Below are positions 24,517 through 32,704 of a DNA stretch of 64,000 nucleotides, piece after piece. Below the pieces are notes generated by a model, which did no database searches, was not told the DNA's origin, and worked only from the letters and a program-made list of their open reading frames with translations. Source of the stretch: Tabrizicola sp. (GTDB taxonomy: Bacteria > Pseudomonadota > Alphaproteobacteria > Rhodobacterales > Rhodobacteraceae); NCBI RefSeq assembly GCF_030694085.1, contig NZ_JAUXZE010000039.1, positions 62,001 to 126,000 on the forward strand, given 5' to 3'. Positions within the stretch are counted from its first letter, which is position 1. Every line of letters begins with the position of its first letter. A program made the translations under genes and the position numbers.

Positions 24517-25587
24517 TTGCGGCCAACTGTCAACGATATCGCCCGTGAGGCCGGTGTCAGTCTTGCCACGGTCGACCGTGTCCTGAACGCACGCCCCGGC
24601 GTGCGCGAAAAGACGGTCAAGGCGGTGAACGACGCGATCGCCCGGCTGGGATATGTCCGCGATCTGACAGCGGCAAACCTCGCACGGGGGCGGACCTACC
24701 GGGTTGCCGTCGTGCTGCCCGATACGGAAAGCCAGTTCATTCAATCCCTTGCCGAAGCCCTGACCGAAGCCGGCTCGCTGGCCGCCACCAGCCGCACAGA
24801 ACTGCGCCTTCACCGCTTTCCGGCCGAGGACCCGCATGCCCTGGCGGCCCTGCTGGGCACCCTGCCCGGCCGCGATTACCTGGGCGTCGCGCTGATGGCC
24901 CCCGAAACCCCGATCCTCCGCGATGCCGTCCGCCAGTTGCGCGCGAACGGGATTCCCGTGGTCGCCCTGGTCTCGGACCTGCCGAACGCGGGGCGCGACC
25001 ATTTCATCGGCATCGACAACCGCGCAGCCGGTCGGACAGCGGGCGTGATCATGGGCCGGTTCCTTGGCGGGGGGCCGGGTCAGGTCCTTGTCCTTGGCCA
25101 ATCGCTTCTGGCCCGTGACATGATCGAACGTCGTCGCGGCTTTGACGAGGTGATGCAGCGCGATTTTCCGGGGCTGGAGGCGCTGCAGTCGCTGGAAACC
25201 CACGGCTCGCCCGCCACCCTGCGTCAGGTCGTGCGCGAGATGCTGGCCAACGCGCCCGATGTCCGCGGCATCTACGCCATGGGCGGCGGAAACCGGACCT
25301 TGACTCAAGTCCTTGACGAAATGGGGCTTTCCGGCAAACTGACGGTGATCTGCCACGAACTCACGCCGCATGTCCGCGCGGCGCTGATCGCGGGTCGGAT
25401 CACCGCCGTGATCACCCAGAACCTTGGCCACCTTGCCCGGTCCACCCTGCGCGTGTTGCGGGCCAAGGCCGACCACCAGCCGCTCGACGAAAGCCAGGAA
25501 CAGATTCGAATCGAGATCGTCCTGCGTGAAAACCTGCCCGAGCCGCCCGTCTCCCAGCCGCCGACCGAGGTCGATCAAGTCGCCTGA
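24517..25587 (+). CDS. LacI-family transcriptional regulator
   Basis: A 356-residue LacI regulator. The DNA-binding head begins immediately: TVNDIAREAGVSLATVDRVL near residues 4-23. The sugar-binding periplasmic-type domain follows, with FIGIDNRAAGRTAG and VLGQSLLARDMIERRRGF. I prefer the TTG at 24517 since GGAG stands 6 bases before it and LacI heads start a few residues before the first helix; an ATG at 24475 would add 14 residues. It lies directly upstream of the ABC importer operon and probably represses it. Confidence 0.87.
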   Translation: MRPTVNDIAREAGVSLATVDRVLNARPGVREKTVKAVNDAIARLGYVRDLTAANLARGRTYRVAVVLPDTESQFIQSLAEALTEAGSLAATSRTELRLHRFPAEDPHALAALLGTLPGRDYLGVALMAPETPILRDAVRQLRANGIPVVALVSDLPNAGRDHFIGIDNRAAGRTAGVIMGRFLGGGPGQVLVLGQSLLARDMIERRRGFDEVMQRDFPGLEALQSLETHGSPATLRQVVREMLANAPDVRGIYAMGGGNRTLTQVLDEMGLSGKLTVICHELTPHVRAALIAGRITAVITQNLGHLARSTLRVLRAKADHQPLDESQEQIRIEIVLRENLPEPPVSQPPTEVDQVA

Positions 25588-25628
25588 GCCGTCCTCAAAT
25601 CGCTTTGATCCGGGCGCTTGCGCCGATC

Positions 25629-25644
25629 TGAGGTACGCACCTCA
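25629..25644. promoter_or_regulatory. Palindrome TGAGGT-acgc-ACCTCA upstream of the importer operon
   Basis: Perfect 6-base arms with a 4-base centre, 100 bases before the solute-binding protein start and inside the 156-base gap after the LacI gene. A related GTACCTCA string is at 24468-24475 near the LacI start. It is a candidate LacI-family operator, but such proteins usually prefer a CG-centred palindrome. Confidence 0.4.
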
Positions 25645-25743
25645 AAAATGCTTTACAGGCCCGCCCGCATCTGCCTATGGTCCCTGCAATCCAAAGAAGG
25701 CCCGGCATCCGCACGGGTCCGAACTCAACACCGGGAGGACTAC

Positions 25744-27060
25744 ATGAAACGGACGATTCTGGCCGCCTCTGCGGCTATTTCCCTGGCCTGGGCCGCTCAG
25801 GCCAATGCGCAGGCCAACGAGCTCACGCTGTGCTGGGCCGCCTGGGATCCGGCGAACGCGCTGGTCGAACTGTCGAAGGACTTCGAGGCGCAGACCGGCA
25901 CCAAGATGAAATTCGAGTTCGTGCCCTGGCCGAACTTTGCCGACCGCATCCTGAACGAACTGAACTCGGGCGGGCAGCTTTGCGACCTTTTGATCGGCGA
26001 CAGCCAGTGGATCGGCGGCGCGGCGGAGAACAACTGGTATGTCAGACTGAACGACTTCTTCGACGCCGAAGGCATCAGCATGGACGACTTCGCCCCGGCG
26101 ACGGTCTATGCCTATTCGACCTGGCCCAAGGGCGAGCCGAACTATTACGCCCTGCCCGCGATGGGCGACGCGAACGGCTGGTTCTACCGCAAGGACTGGT
26201 TCGCCCGCGACGACATCCGCGCCGCCTTCCAGGAAACGACCGGCCGCGAACTGGGCGAGCCGAAGACCCAGAAGGAGCTTCTTGAAATCGCCCAGTTCTT
26301 CCAGGGGCGCGAGATCGACGGCAAGACGGTTTACGGCGCCTCGATCTTCACCGAACGCGGGTCCGAAGGCATCACCATGGGCGCCACCGGCGCGCTTTAC
26401 GCCTGGGGTTTCAAGTATGAGAACACCCCCGGCAGCTATGACATGGAAGGCGCGGTGAACTCGCCCGAGGCGGTCGAAGCCCTTGAATTCTACAAGGAGC
26501 TTTACAAGACCGGCACGCCTCCGGGCTATGACAACGCCTACATGGAACAGTCGCTCGATGCCTTCAAGTCGGGCCAGGTCGCCATGGCGATGAACTGGTT
26601 CGCCTTCTTCCCCGGCCTCTATGCCGATCCGAACACCGGCGGCGACAAGATCGACTTCTTCGTCAACCCCGCCCAGAACGTCGCGGCCTCGACCCTTGGC
26701 GGCCAGGGCATCAGCGTTGTGGCGAACACCGACAATATGGACGGCGCGCTGGCCTACATCAAATGGTTCGCCCAGCCCGAGGTGCAGAAGAAGTGGTGGG
26801 CCGCCGGCGGCTATTCCTGCCACAAGGCCGTGCTCGAGGACCCGAACTTCGTGAACACCGCGCCCTTCGCCGGTGACTTCCTCGAAGCGATGGGCGGCGT
26901 CCAGGACTTCTGGCAGGAACCGGCCTATGCCCAGCTTCTGCTGGCCATGCAGGAACGGCTGCACAACTATGTCGTGGCCGACAAGGGCTCCGCACAAGAG
27001 GCCCTGGACGGCCTGATCGCCGACTGGACCGAAGTCTTCCAGGACGAAGGCAAGCTCTAG
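25744..27060 (+). CDS. ABC transporter solute-binding protein, family 1
   Basis: A 438-residue periplasmic binding protein. A signal peptide (MKRTILAASAAISLAWA, cleavage near AQANAQA) is followed by a family 1 fold: TLCWAAWDPANALVELSKDF and later VAMAMNWFAFFPGLY and KKWWAAGGYS. GGGAGGAC at 25735-25742 precedes the ATG. It delivers an oligosaccharide, sugar or polyol to the following permeases. A strong stem-loop at 27071-27093 after the stop probably protects this part of the mRNA, as is usual for abundant binding proteins. Confidence 0.9.
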   Translation: MKRTILAASAAISLAWAAQANAQANELTLCWAAWDPANALVELSKDFEAQTGTKMKFEFVPWPNFADRILNELNSGGQLCDLLIGDSQWIGGAAENNWYVRLNDFFDAEGISMDDFAPATVYAYSTWPKGEPNYYALPAMGDANGWFYRKDWFARDDIRAAFQETTGRELGEPKTQKELLEIAQFFQGREIDGKTVYGASIFTERGSEGITMGATGALYAWGFKYENTPGSYDMEGAVNSPEAVEALEFYKELYKTGTPPGYDNAYMEQSLDAFKSGQVAMAMNWFAFFPGLYADPNTGGDKIDFFVNPAQNVAASTLGGQGISVVANTDNMDGALAYIKWFAQPEVQKKWWAAGGYSCHKAVLEDPNFVNTAPFAGDFLEAMGGVQDFWQEPAYAQLLLAMQERLHNYVVADKGSAQEALDGLIADWTEVFQDEGKL

Positions 27061-27070
27061 GCCCCGCTTT

Positions 27071-27093
27071 CCCCCGCCCCCTGCGGGCGGGGG
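27071..27093 (+). terminator. Intercistronic GC stem-loop after the binding-protein gene
   Basis: CCCCCGCCC and GGGCGGGGG form a perfect 9-bp stem with a 5-base loop, 10 bases after the stop. No T-run follows, so partial attenuation or 3' end protection is more likely than full termination. Confidence 0.65.
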
Positions 27094-27159
27094 AGACCAT
27101 CAGAAGCAACCCTGCCCCCTTGGGTACGGGTCCGGGGACACATCCCCTGGGATCACGCA

Positions 27160-28119
27160 ATGCCACACCCCCCAATTCCCGGCCCCATCGAAGCCGCCGC
27201 CCGGGCCACGCCCGCGCCTCTCGCCCGCAAGGTCCGGGGCCTCAGCGACCGGGCCATCGCCTGGATCTTCGTCGCCCCCACGATCTTCCTGCTGCTCGCG
27301 ATCAACATCTTCCCGCTTATCTGGACGGTGCGGCTTTCCTTCACCAACTACGCCGCCAACCGCCCCAACCGCGAGGTGGAATGGGTCGGCCTGCGCAACT
27401 ACACCCGCATCCTGACCGACGAAGGCACCTGGGCCACGATGCAGACCACGGCGCATTTCCTGATCTGGACCATCGTGCTGCAGGTGGTGATCGGCTTCAC
27501 CCTCGCCTGGCTCATCAACCGCAAGTTCAAGGGCAACGACCTGCTGACCACGCTGATCGTGCTGCCGATGATGCTGTCGCCCGCCGTGGTCGGCAATTTC
27601 TGGACCTTCCTCTACCAGCCGCAGATCGGCCTGGTAAACTACATGGTCGAGCTCTTGACCGGCACGCCCGCGTCCTCCTTCTCGATGCTCGGCCCCGGCG
27701 GCCTTGCCCCCTGGTCGATCATCATCGTCGACACCTGGATGTGGACACCGTTCGTGATGCTGATCTGCCTTGCCGGCCTGCGATCCATCCCCGACTACAT
27801 CTATGAGGCGGCCGAGGTCGACCGCGCTTCGAAATGGCGTCAGTTCTGGACCATCACCGTGCCGATGGTGTTGCCTTTTCTCATGTTGGCAGTCCTGTTT
27901 CGCGGGATCGAGAACTTCAAGATGTTCGATATGGTCAATTTGCTGACCGGGGGCGGCCCGGGTAATGAGACGCTCCTGACCTCCATCGACCTCAAGCGCG
28001 AAGCCTTTGAGAAATGGCGGACCGGCTATTCCAGCGCCTATGCCATCATCCTGTTCGTGACCGTCTTCGGCCTCGCCTCGATCTACGTCAAGGCGCTCAA
28101 CAAGGTGAAAGAAAGATGA
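27160..28119 (+). CDS. ABC sugar transporter permease (MalF-like)
   Basis: A 319-residue inner-membrane permease with about six helices (for example IAWIFVAPTIFLLLAINIF near the N-terminus). The EAA loop that docks on the ATPase reads YEAAEVDRASKWRQFWTITV near residues 212-231. The ATG at 27160 lacks a strong ribosome site, but the frame before it contains no better one. The second permease overlaps its stop by ATGA (28116-28119). Confidence 0.88.
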   Translation: MPHPPIPGPIEAAARATPAPLARKVRGLSDRAIAWIFVAPTIFLLLAINIFPLIWTVRLSFTNYAANRPNREVEWVGLRNYTRILTDEGTWATMQTTAHFLIWTIVLQVVIGFTLAWLINRKFKGNDLLTTLIVLPMMLSPAVVGNFWTFLYQPQIGLVNYMVELLTGTPASSFSMLGPGGLAPWSIIIVDTWMWTPFVMLICLAGLRSIPDYIYEAAEVDRASKWRQFWTITVPMVLPFLMLAVLFRGIENFKMFDMVNLLTGGGPGNETLLTSIDLKREAFEKWRTGYSSAYAIILFVTVFGLASIYVKALNKVKER

Positions 28120-29057
28120 GCGCCTATTCCGTCACCGAACCCTCGCGGGCCTCGAAATGGGTCGCCGGCGCCCTGGTCGCGCTTTACACCCTCGTCACGC
28201 TCCTGCCGCTGGTCTGGATCATCTCCACCAGCTTCAAGTCCGGCCCCGACAGCATCTCCTACCCGCCGAAGGTGATCTTCGAACCGGCGCTCGAGGGCTA
28301 TGTCAACCTCTTCACCACCCGCACTCGCATCGCGGCGGATGACTTCGCGGCCCTGCCCCCGCCCGAGACATGGTATGACCAGATCGTCCGCGATCAGGGC
28401 ATGGTCATCGCCGGGCAAAGCCGGTTCGGCGAACGCTTCATGAATTCGGTCATCATCGGCTTCGGCTCGACCTTCCTCAGTATCTTCCTCGGCACGCTGG
28501 CCGCCTATGCCTTCTCGCGCTTCAAGGTGCCGCTGAAGGACGACCTTCTGTTCTTCATCCTCTCCACCCGGATGATGCCCCCCATCGCCGTCGCGATCCC
28601 GATTTACCTGATGTACCGCGAGCTTGGCCTGTCCGACACGCATCTCGGCATGATCCTGCTTTATACTGCCGTGAACATCTCCCTCGCTGTCTGGCTTCTG
28701 AAGGGCTTCATCGACGAGATCCCGCGCGAATACGAAGAGGCCGCCCTCATCGACGGCTACACCCGCTTTCAGGCCTTCCGCAAAGTGGTGCTGCCGCAGG
28801 CCGCGACCGGCATCGCCTCGACCGCGATCTTCTGCCTGATCTTCGCCTGGAACGAATACGCCTTTGCGGTGCTGCTCACCTCGGGCAACGCCCAGACCGC
28901 CCCGCCTTTCATCCCCACGATCATCGGCGTCGGCGGCCAGGACTGGCCCGCCGTGGCCGCAGGGGCGACCCTGTTCCTTCTCCCGGTGATGATCTTCACC
29001 ATCCTTCTGCGCAAACACCTCTTGCGCGGGATCACCTTCGGAGCCGTCCGCAAATGA
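28116..29057 (+). CDS. ABC sugar transporter permease (MalG-like)
   Basis: A 313-residue second permease. The N-terminal helix VAGALVALYTLVTLLPLVWI is followed by an unusually long periplasmic segment, then NSVIIGFGSTFLSIFLGTLA. The EAA loop reads YEEAALIDGYTRFQAFRKVV. The C-terminal LLRGITFGAVRK is the standard ending of MalG-type proteins. It starts in the stop of the MalF-like gene, and the nitronate monooxygenase gene starts in its own stop (29054-29057). Confidence 0.88.
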   Translation: MSAYSVTEPSRASKWVAGALVALYTLVTLLPLVWIISTSFKSGPDSISYPPKVIFEPALEGYVNLFTTRTRIAADDFAALPPPETWYDQIVRDQGMVIAGQSRFGERFMNSVIIGFGSTFLSIFLGTLAAYAFSRFKVPLKDDLLFFILSTRMMPPIAVAIPIYLMYRELGLSDTHLGMILLYTAVNISLAVWLLKGFIDEIPREYEEAALIDGYTRFQAFRKVVLPQAATGIASTAIFCLIFAWNEYAFAVLLTSGNAQTAPPFIPTIIGVGGQDWPAVAAGATLFLLPVMIFTILLRKHLLRGITFGAVRK

Positions 29058-30064
29058 CCAAAGGCTACCCGTCCCACGTCGGCGCCTTCTTGAAACTGAT
29101 CGGCCAGAGCATCCCGATCATGCAGGCTCCCATCGGCTCTGCCGCGACGACCGCACTTGCCGGGGCCGTGTCTCGGGCAGGAGCCTTGGGCGGATTCGCT
29201 TTGACATGGGCAAATCCAGAGGAGGCCGCATCCGCCGTAACGGCTCTGCGCGCGGCAACTGACGGGCGCAGCTTCTTTTGTAATTTCGTGCTGCATTTCC
29301 CGTGCGAGGGCTTCGATGCAGCACTGGAAGCTGGCCTCCCGATCATCACCCTCTCTTGGGGCATCGACGCCGGAAAAGTGGCAAGCGCACATCGGGCAGG
29401 CGCGCTGGTCGGAATTCAGGTCGCCAGCGCATTGGGCGCCCGCAAGGCACTTGATGCAGGGGCGGATTTCCTGATCGCACAGGGCAACGAGGCTGGCGGC
29501 CATGTGCAAAGCACGACACCGTTACAGGATCTGTTGCCCGCTGTTCTTGCCGAGGCCCATCGCGTCCCGGTGATCGTCGCGGGCGGCATCGCAACCGCCG
29601 ACAGCGTCGCCCGCGCCATCGCCGCAGGCGCTGCCGGGGCCGCATTGGGCACCCGCTTTGTCGCCACTGTCGAAGCCGCAGCCCATGACGTGTACCAATC
29701 AGCGCTGGTCGGAGCCTCGGCCAAGGATACCGTCTTCACCAACTGCTTCGACGTCGGCTGGCCCTTCGCCATGCACCGCGTCCTGCGCAACGACACGCTG
29801 ACCGAATGGGAAGCGTCCGGTTGCCCGCAGGCCCCGAACCGTCCGGGCGAAGGCGATGTGATCTTCCGGCGCGGCGACGAAACCTTCCCCCGCTACAGTG
29901 ACACCCCGCCAATGCCCGGCGCAGTCGGATCGGTGCAATCGGCCTGCCTTTATGCGGGCACCGGAGTAGGTGACATCAAAGCCGTCGAACATGCCGCCGA
30001 GCTCGTCTCAAGGCTTGAAACCGAACTGACCGCAGCCCTTGCAAATACCGGAGGTCACCCATGA
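29054..30064 (+). CDS. Nitronate monooxygenase (NPD/2-nitropropane dioxygenase family)
   Basis: A 336-residue FMN-binding TIM-barrel. Marks are PIMQAPIGSAATTALAGAVS at the N-terminus, GADFLIAQGNEAGGHVQS for the flavin-side loop with its His, and VIVAGGIATADSVARAIAAG plus ALGTRFVAT for the phosphate. The family oxidises alkyl nitronates such as propionate-3-nitronate. It sits inside the importer operon with ATGA overlaps on both sides (29054-29057, 30061-30064). Its base composition looks slightly lower in G+C than the adjacent permease genes, so it may have been inserted. Confidence 0.82.
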   Translation: MTKGYPSHVGAFLKLIGQSIPIMQAPIGSAATTALAGAVSRAGALGGFALTWANPEEAASAVTALRAATDGRSFFCNFVLHFPCEGFDAALEAGLPIITLSWGIDAGKVASAHRAGALVGIQVASALGARKALDAGADFLIAQGNEAGGHVQSTTPLQDLLPAVLAEAHRVPVIVAGGIATADSVARAIAAGAAGAALGTRFVATVEAAAHDVYQSALVGASAKDTVFTNCFDVGWPFAMHRVLRNDTLTEWEASGCPQAPNRPGEGDVIFRRGDETFPRYSDTPPMPGAVGSVQSACLYAGTGVGDIKAVEHAAELVSRLETELTAALANTGGHP

Positions 30065-30249
30065 CCGCCTTCCTCAACGGCCTCCTCCGCCTGCGCCGCG
30101 GCCCGTGGGAGAACCTGGCCACCATCCTGATCGCCCTCGGCGTCGTGATGCTGATGCAGCCCTTCTTCCTCTGGGCCTATACCTGGTCCTTCCTTGTGAC
30201 CCTTGTCGGCACGGTGATGTTCATCGTCACCAGCCATTTCCCCGAGTAA
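30061..30249 (+). CDS. Small membrane protein in the importer operon
   Basis: A 62-residue protein with two hydrophobic segments (about residues 18-36 and 38-58: NLATILIALGVVMLMQPF, then TWSFLVTLVGTVMFIVTS). It overlaps the upstream stop by ATGA and ends 5 bases before the VOC gene. Sugar-importer operons of Rhizobiales and Rhodobacterales often hold such a small membrane gene (GlpU in the glycerol system is one), and its role, perhaps stabilising the transporter, is not known. I cannot place it in a named family. Confidence 0.7.
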   Translation: MTAFLNGLLRLRRGPWENLATILIALGVVMLMQPFFLWAYTWSFLVTLVGTVMFIVTSHFPE

Positions 30250-30254
30250 GCCTG

Positions 30255-30620
30255 ATGCTGGAAAAGCTGTCCCCCATCCTGCCCGCCCGCGACATCGCCG
30301 AGACGCAGACCTTCTGGCAGCGTTTGGGCTTCCACACCGTCTACACTGACGCCGACTACCTGTTGATGAAGCGCGAAGGGGCCGAGGTGCATTTCTTCCA
30401 CCATCCAGACCTCGACCCGTTCAAATGCGACCACGGGGCCTATCTGCGCCCCGCTGACATCAACGCACTCGACGCCGAATGGGCCGCCCTTGGCCTTCCC
30501 GCCACCGGTATCCCGCGGCTTGAGCGCGCCACCGACAAACCCTGGGGCATGCGCGAACTGGCGCTTCTCGACCCGGGCGGCAACCTCATCCGCGCCGGGC
30601 AGGAGATTCCCCTTGGCTGA
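30255..30620 (+). CDS. VOC-superfamily protein (bleomycin-resistance-like)
   Basis: A 121-residue single-domain VOC protein starting LSPILPARDIAETQTFWQRL and ending LALLDPGGNLIRAGQ, both standard for the BRP/glyoxalase fold. The metal-site positions are partly visible (EVHFFHH). It is inside the importer operon: the small membrane protein ends 5 bases before, and the ATPase gene starts within its last codons. Function is unknown; antibiotic resistance should not be assumed from the family name. Confidence 0.77.
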   Translation: MLEKLSPILPARDIAETQTFWQRLGFHTVYTDADYLLMKREGAEVHFFHHPDLDPFKCDHGAYLRPADINALDAEWAALGLPATGIPRLERATDKPWGMRELALLDPGGNLIRAGQEIPLG

Positions 30621-31707
30621 AATCGTCATCAAGAACCTCCGCAAGGAATTCGGCGCGTTTACCGCCGTGCAGGGGTCCAGCTTCACCATCCGGGACGGTG
30701 AGTTCTTCATGCTGCTTGGCCCCTCCGGCTGCGGCAAGACCACGACCTTGCGCATGATTGCGGGCCTGGAACTGCCCACCTCGGGCGAGATCCTGATCGA
30801 CGGCGAGGATGTCTCGATGCGCCCCGCCTCGCAGCGCGACATTGCCATGGTCTTCCAGATGTTCGCGCTTTACCCGCACATGAACGTGCGCAAGAACATC
30901 GCCTATCCCCTTGTTTCGCAAGGTGTCCCCAAGGCTCAGGTCGCGCAGAAGGTGGCCGAGGTCGCCAGGATCCTCCGCATCGACCACATGCTCGACAGCC
31001 CGGTCGGCGGGTTGTCGGGCGGCGACCGTCAGCGCGTCGCCCTTGGCCGCGCGATTGTGCGGAACCCCAAGGCCTTCATGATGGACGAACCCCTTGGTGC
31101 CCTCGACGCCGAATTCCGCGAGATCATGGCCGAGGAACTCCGCGCCCTGCACGACCGGATGCACGCCACCACCGTCTACGTCACCCACGACCAGTTGGAG
31201 GCGATGCAGATGGGCGACAAGATCGTGGTGATGAACCACGGCGTCGTCGAGCAGTTCGGCACCCCGCAGGACATCTACGACCACCCCGCGACCCTGTTCG
31301 TCGCCGACTTCATCGGCAGCCCGGCGATGAACTTCCTCCGCTTCGAGGGCACCGCCGCCGCGGGGGCCGAGACGGTCACCCTCGGCGGCATCCCCATCCC
31401 CCTCCCCCAGTTGCAGGAACCTGCCTCTGGCCAGCTTGTCCTTGGCGTCCGCCCCGAGCATGTCGCGCTGTCCGACAGCGCCCCGCTGCGCGGGCGGATC
31501 GAGGCCGTCGAATACCTTGGCACTACCCAGATCGTCACGCTCTCGACCCCCCACGGCCAGGTGAAGGCGCGCACGCCCTCGACGGCCCCGGCCAAGACCG
31601 GCGACCTCGCCGGCCTGGCCCTGAACGCCCGCCGCCTGTCGCTCTTCGACGCCACCACCGGGCGTGCGCTGCGTACCGCCGCCAACGCCGGGGTCCATCA
31701 TGGCTGA
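30613..31707 (+). CDS. ABC sugar transporter ATP-binding protein 1 (MalK/UgpC-like)
   Basis: A 364-residue ATPase with Walker A GPSGCGKTTT (about residues 36-45), Q-loop MVFQMFALYPH, signature LSGGDRQRVALGRAI, Walker B MMDEPLGALD and H-loop VTHDQLEA. A TOBE regulatory domain forms the last 110 residues (LGVRPEHVAL). The start is TTG at 30613 with AGGAG 7 bases before, overlapping the VOC gene by 8 bases. A second ATPase gene follows, so the transporter probably uses a heterodimeric motor. Confidence 0.88.
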   Translation: MAEIVIKNLRKEFGAFTAVQGSSFTIRDGEFFMLLGPSGCGKTTTLRMIAGLELPTSGEILIDGEDVSMRPASQRDIAMVFQMFALYPHMNVRKNIAYPLVSQGVPKAQVAQKVAEVARILRIDHMLDSPVGGLSGGDRQRVALGRAIVRNPKAFMMDEPLGALDAEFREIMAEELRALHDRMHATTVYVTHDQLEAMQMGDKIVVMNHGVVEQFGTPQDIYDHPATLFVADFIGSPAMNFLRFEGTAAAGAETVTLGGIPIPLPQLQEPASGQLVLGVRPEHVALSDSAPLRGRIEAVEYLGTTQIVTLSTPHGQVKARTPSTAPAKTGDLAGLALNARRLSLFDATTGRALRTAANAGVHHG

Positions 31708-32692
31708 GGTCACACTGACGAACCTGTCCAAGTCCTACGGCCCCACCCAGGCCCTCAAGGACGTCTCCCTCACCATCCCGACCGGCGCTTTCGTCGTCCT
31801 CCTCGGACCCACCGGCGCAGGCAAGACCACCACGCTGCGCCTGATCGCCGGTCTGGACCGCCCCGACACGGGCGACGTCCGCATCGACGGCGCATCGGTC
31901 GTGAACGACACCCCCGCCCAGCGCGACGTGGCGATGGTCTTCCAGCAATACTCGCTTTACCCCCACCTCACCGTCCGCGAGAACCTCGCCTTCCCCCTCC
32001 GCTCCCCCATGATCGCGATGCCCGAACCCGACATCGCCAAGCGCGTGGCCGAGGTGGCCGAGGTCCTCCGCATCCCCCACAAGCTTGACAACAAGGCCAC
32101 CGCCCTTTCGGGCGGCGAGATGCAGCGCGTCTCCATCGGCCGCGCGCTTGTCAGGAACCCCCGCATCTACCTGATGGACGAACCGCTCAGCAGCCTCGAC
32201 GCCAAGCTCCGCGCCGACCTGCGGATCGAGTTGAAGCGCATCCACGCCGACATGGGCGCAACCTTCCTCTACGTCACCCACGACCAGATCGAGGCGATGA
32301 CCATGGCCACCCATGTCGGCGTCCTTGACCATGGTCGCCTCGTCCAGTTCGGCACCCCGCGCGAGATCTATGAGGCCCCCGTCTCGACCTATGTCGCTTC
32401 CCGCCTCGGCCAGCCGCACATCAACCTTCTGCCCGCCGACGCCTTCGGCCCAGCGCCCCCGAATGCCGCCCAGATCGGCCTCCGCCCCGAACATATCCAC
32501 GTTGGCGAGGGCAGCCCCGCGACCATCACCCGCGTCGAACACCTGGGCGACCAGACCCGCCTCCACCTCTCCCTCGGCCCACACAGCCTCATCACCCTGA
32601 CCGAGCCGCACACCGCCCTGAAACCCGGACAGACCCTCAACATCCGCCCGCACAACCCCCTCTGGTTCGACACAGCCGGAAACCGCATCTGA
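31700..32692 (+). CDS. ABC sugar transporter ATP-binding protein 2
   Basis: A 330-residue ATPase: Walker A GPTGAGKTTT, Q-loop MVFQQYSLYPHL, signature LSGGEMQRVSIGRAL, Walker B LMDEPLSSLD, H-loop VTHDQIEAMT. The TOBE part is shorter than in ATPase 1. It overlaps ATPase 1 by 8 bases. Paired non-identical ATPases also occur in the glycerol (GlpS/GlpT) system, which agrees with a polyol or short sugar as substrate. Twelve bases separate it from the kinase gene. Confidence 0.88.
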   Translation: MAEVTLTNLSKSYGPTQALKDVSLTIPTGAFVVLLGPTGAGKTTTLRLIAGLDRPDTGDVRIDGASVVNDTPAQRDVAMVFQQYSLYPHLTVRENLAFPLRSPMIAMPEPDIAKRVAEVAEVLRIPHKLDNKATALSGGEMQRVSIGRALVRNPRIYLMDEPLSSLDAKLRADLRIELKRIHADMGATFLYVTHDQIEAMTMATHVGVLDHGRLVQFGTPREIYEAPVSTYVASRLGQPHINLLPADAFGPAPPNAAQIGLRPEHIHVGEGSPATITRVEHLGDQTRLHLSLGPHSLITLTEPHTALKPGQTLNIRPHNPLWFDTAGNRI

Positions 32693-32704
32693 AAGGCCAA
32701 CCCC

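Noticed and set aside
30255..30620. Antibiotic resistance gene
   Set aside because: The bleomycin-resistance label is only a fold name; the gene lies in a sugar importer operon and shows no resistance context.
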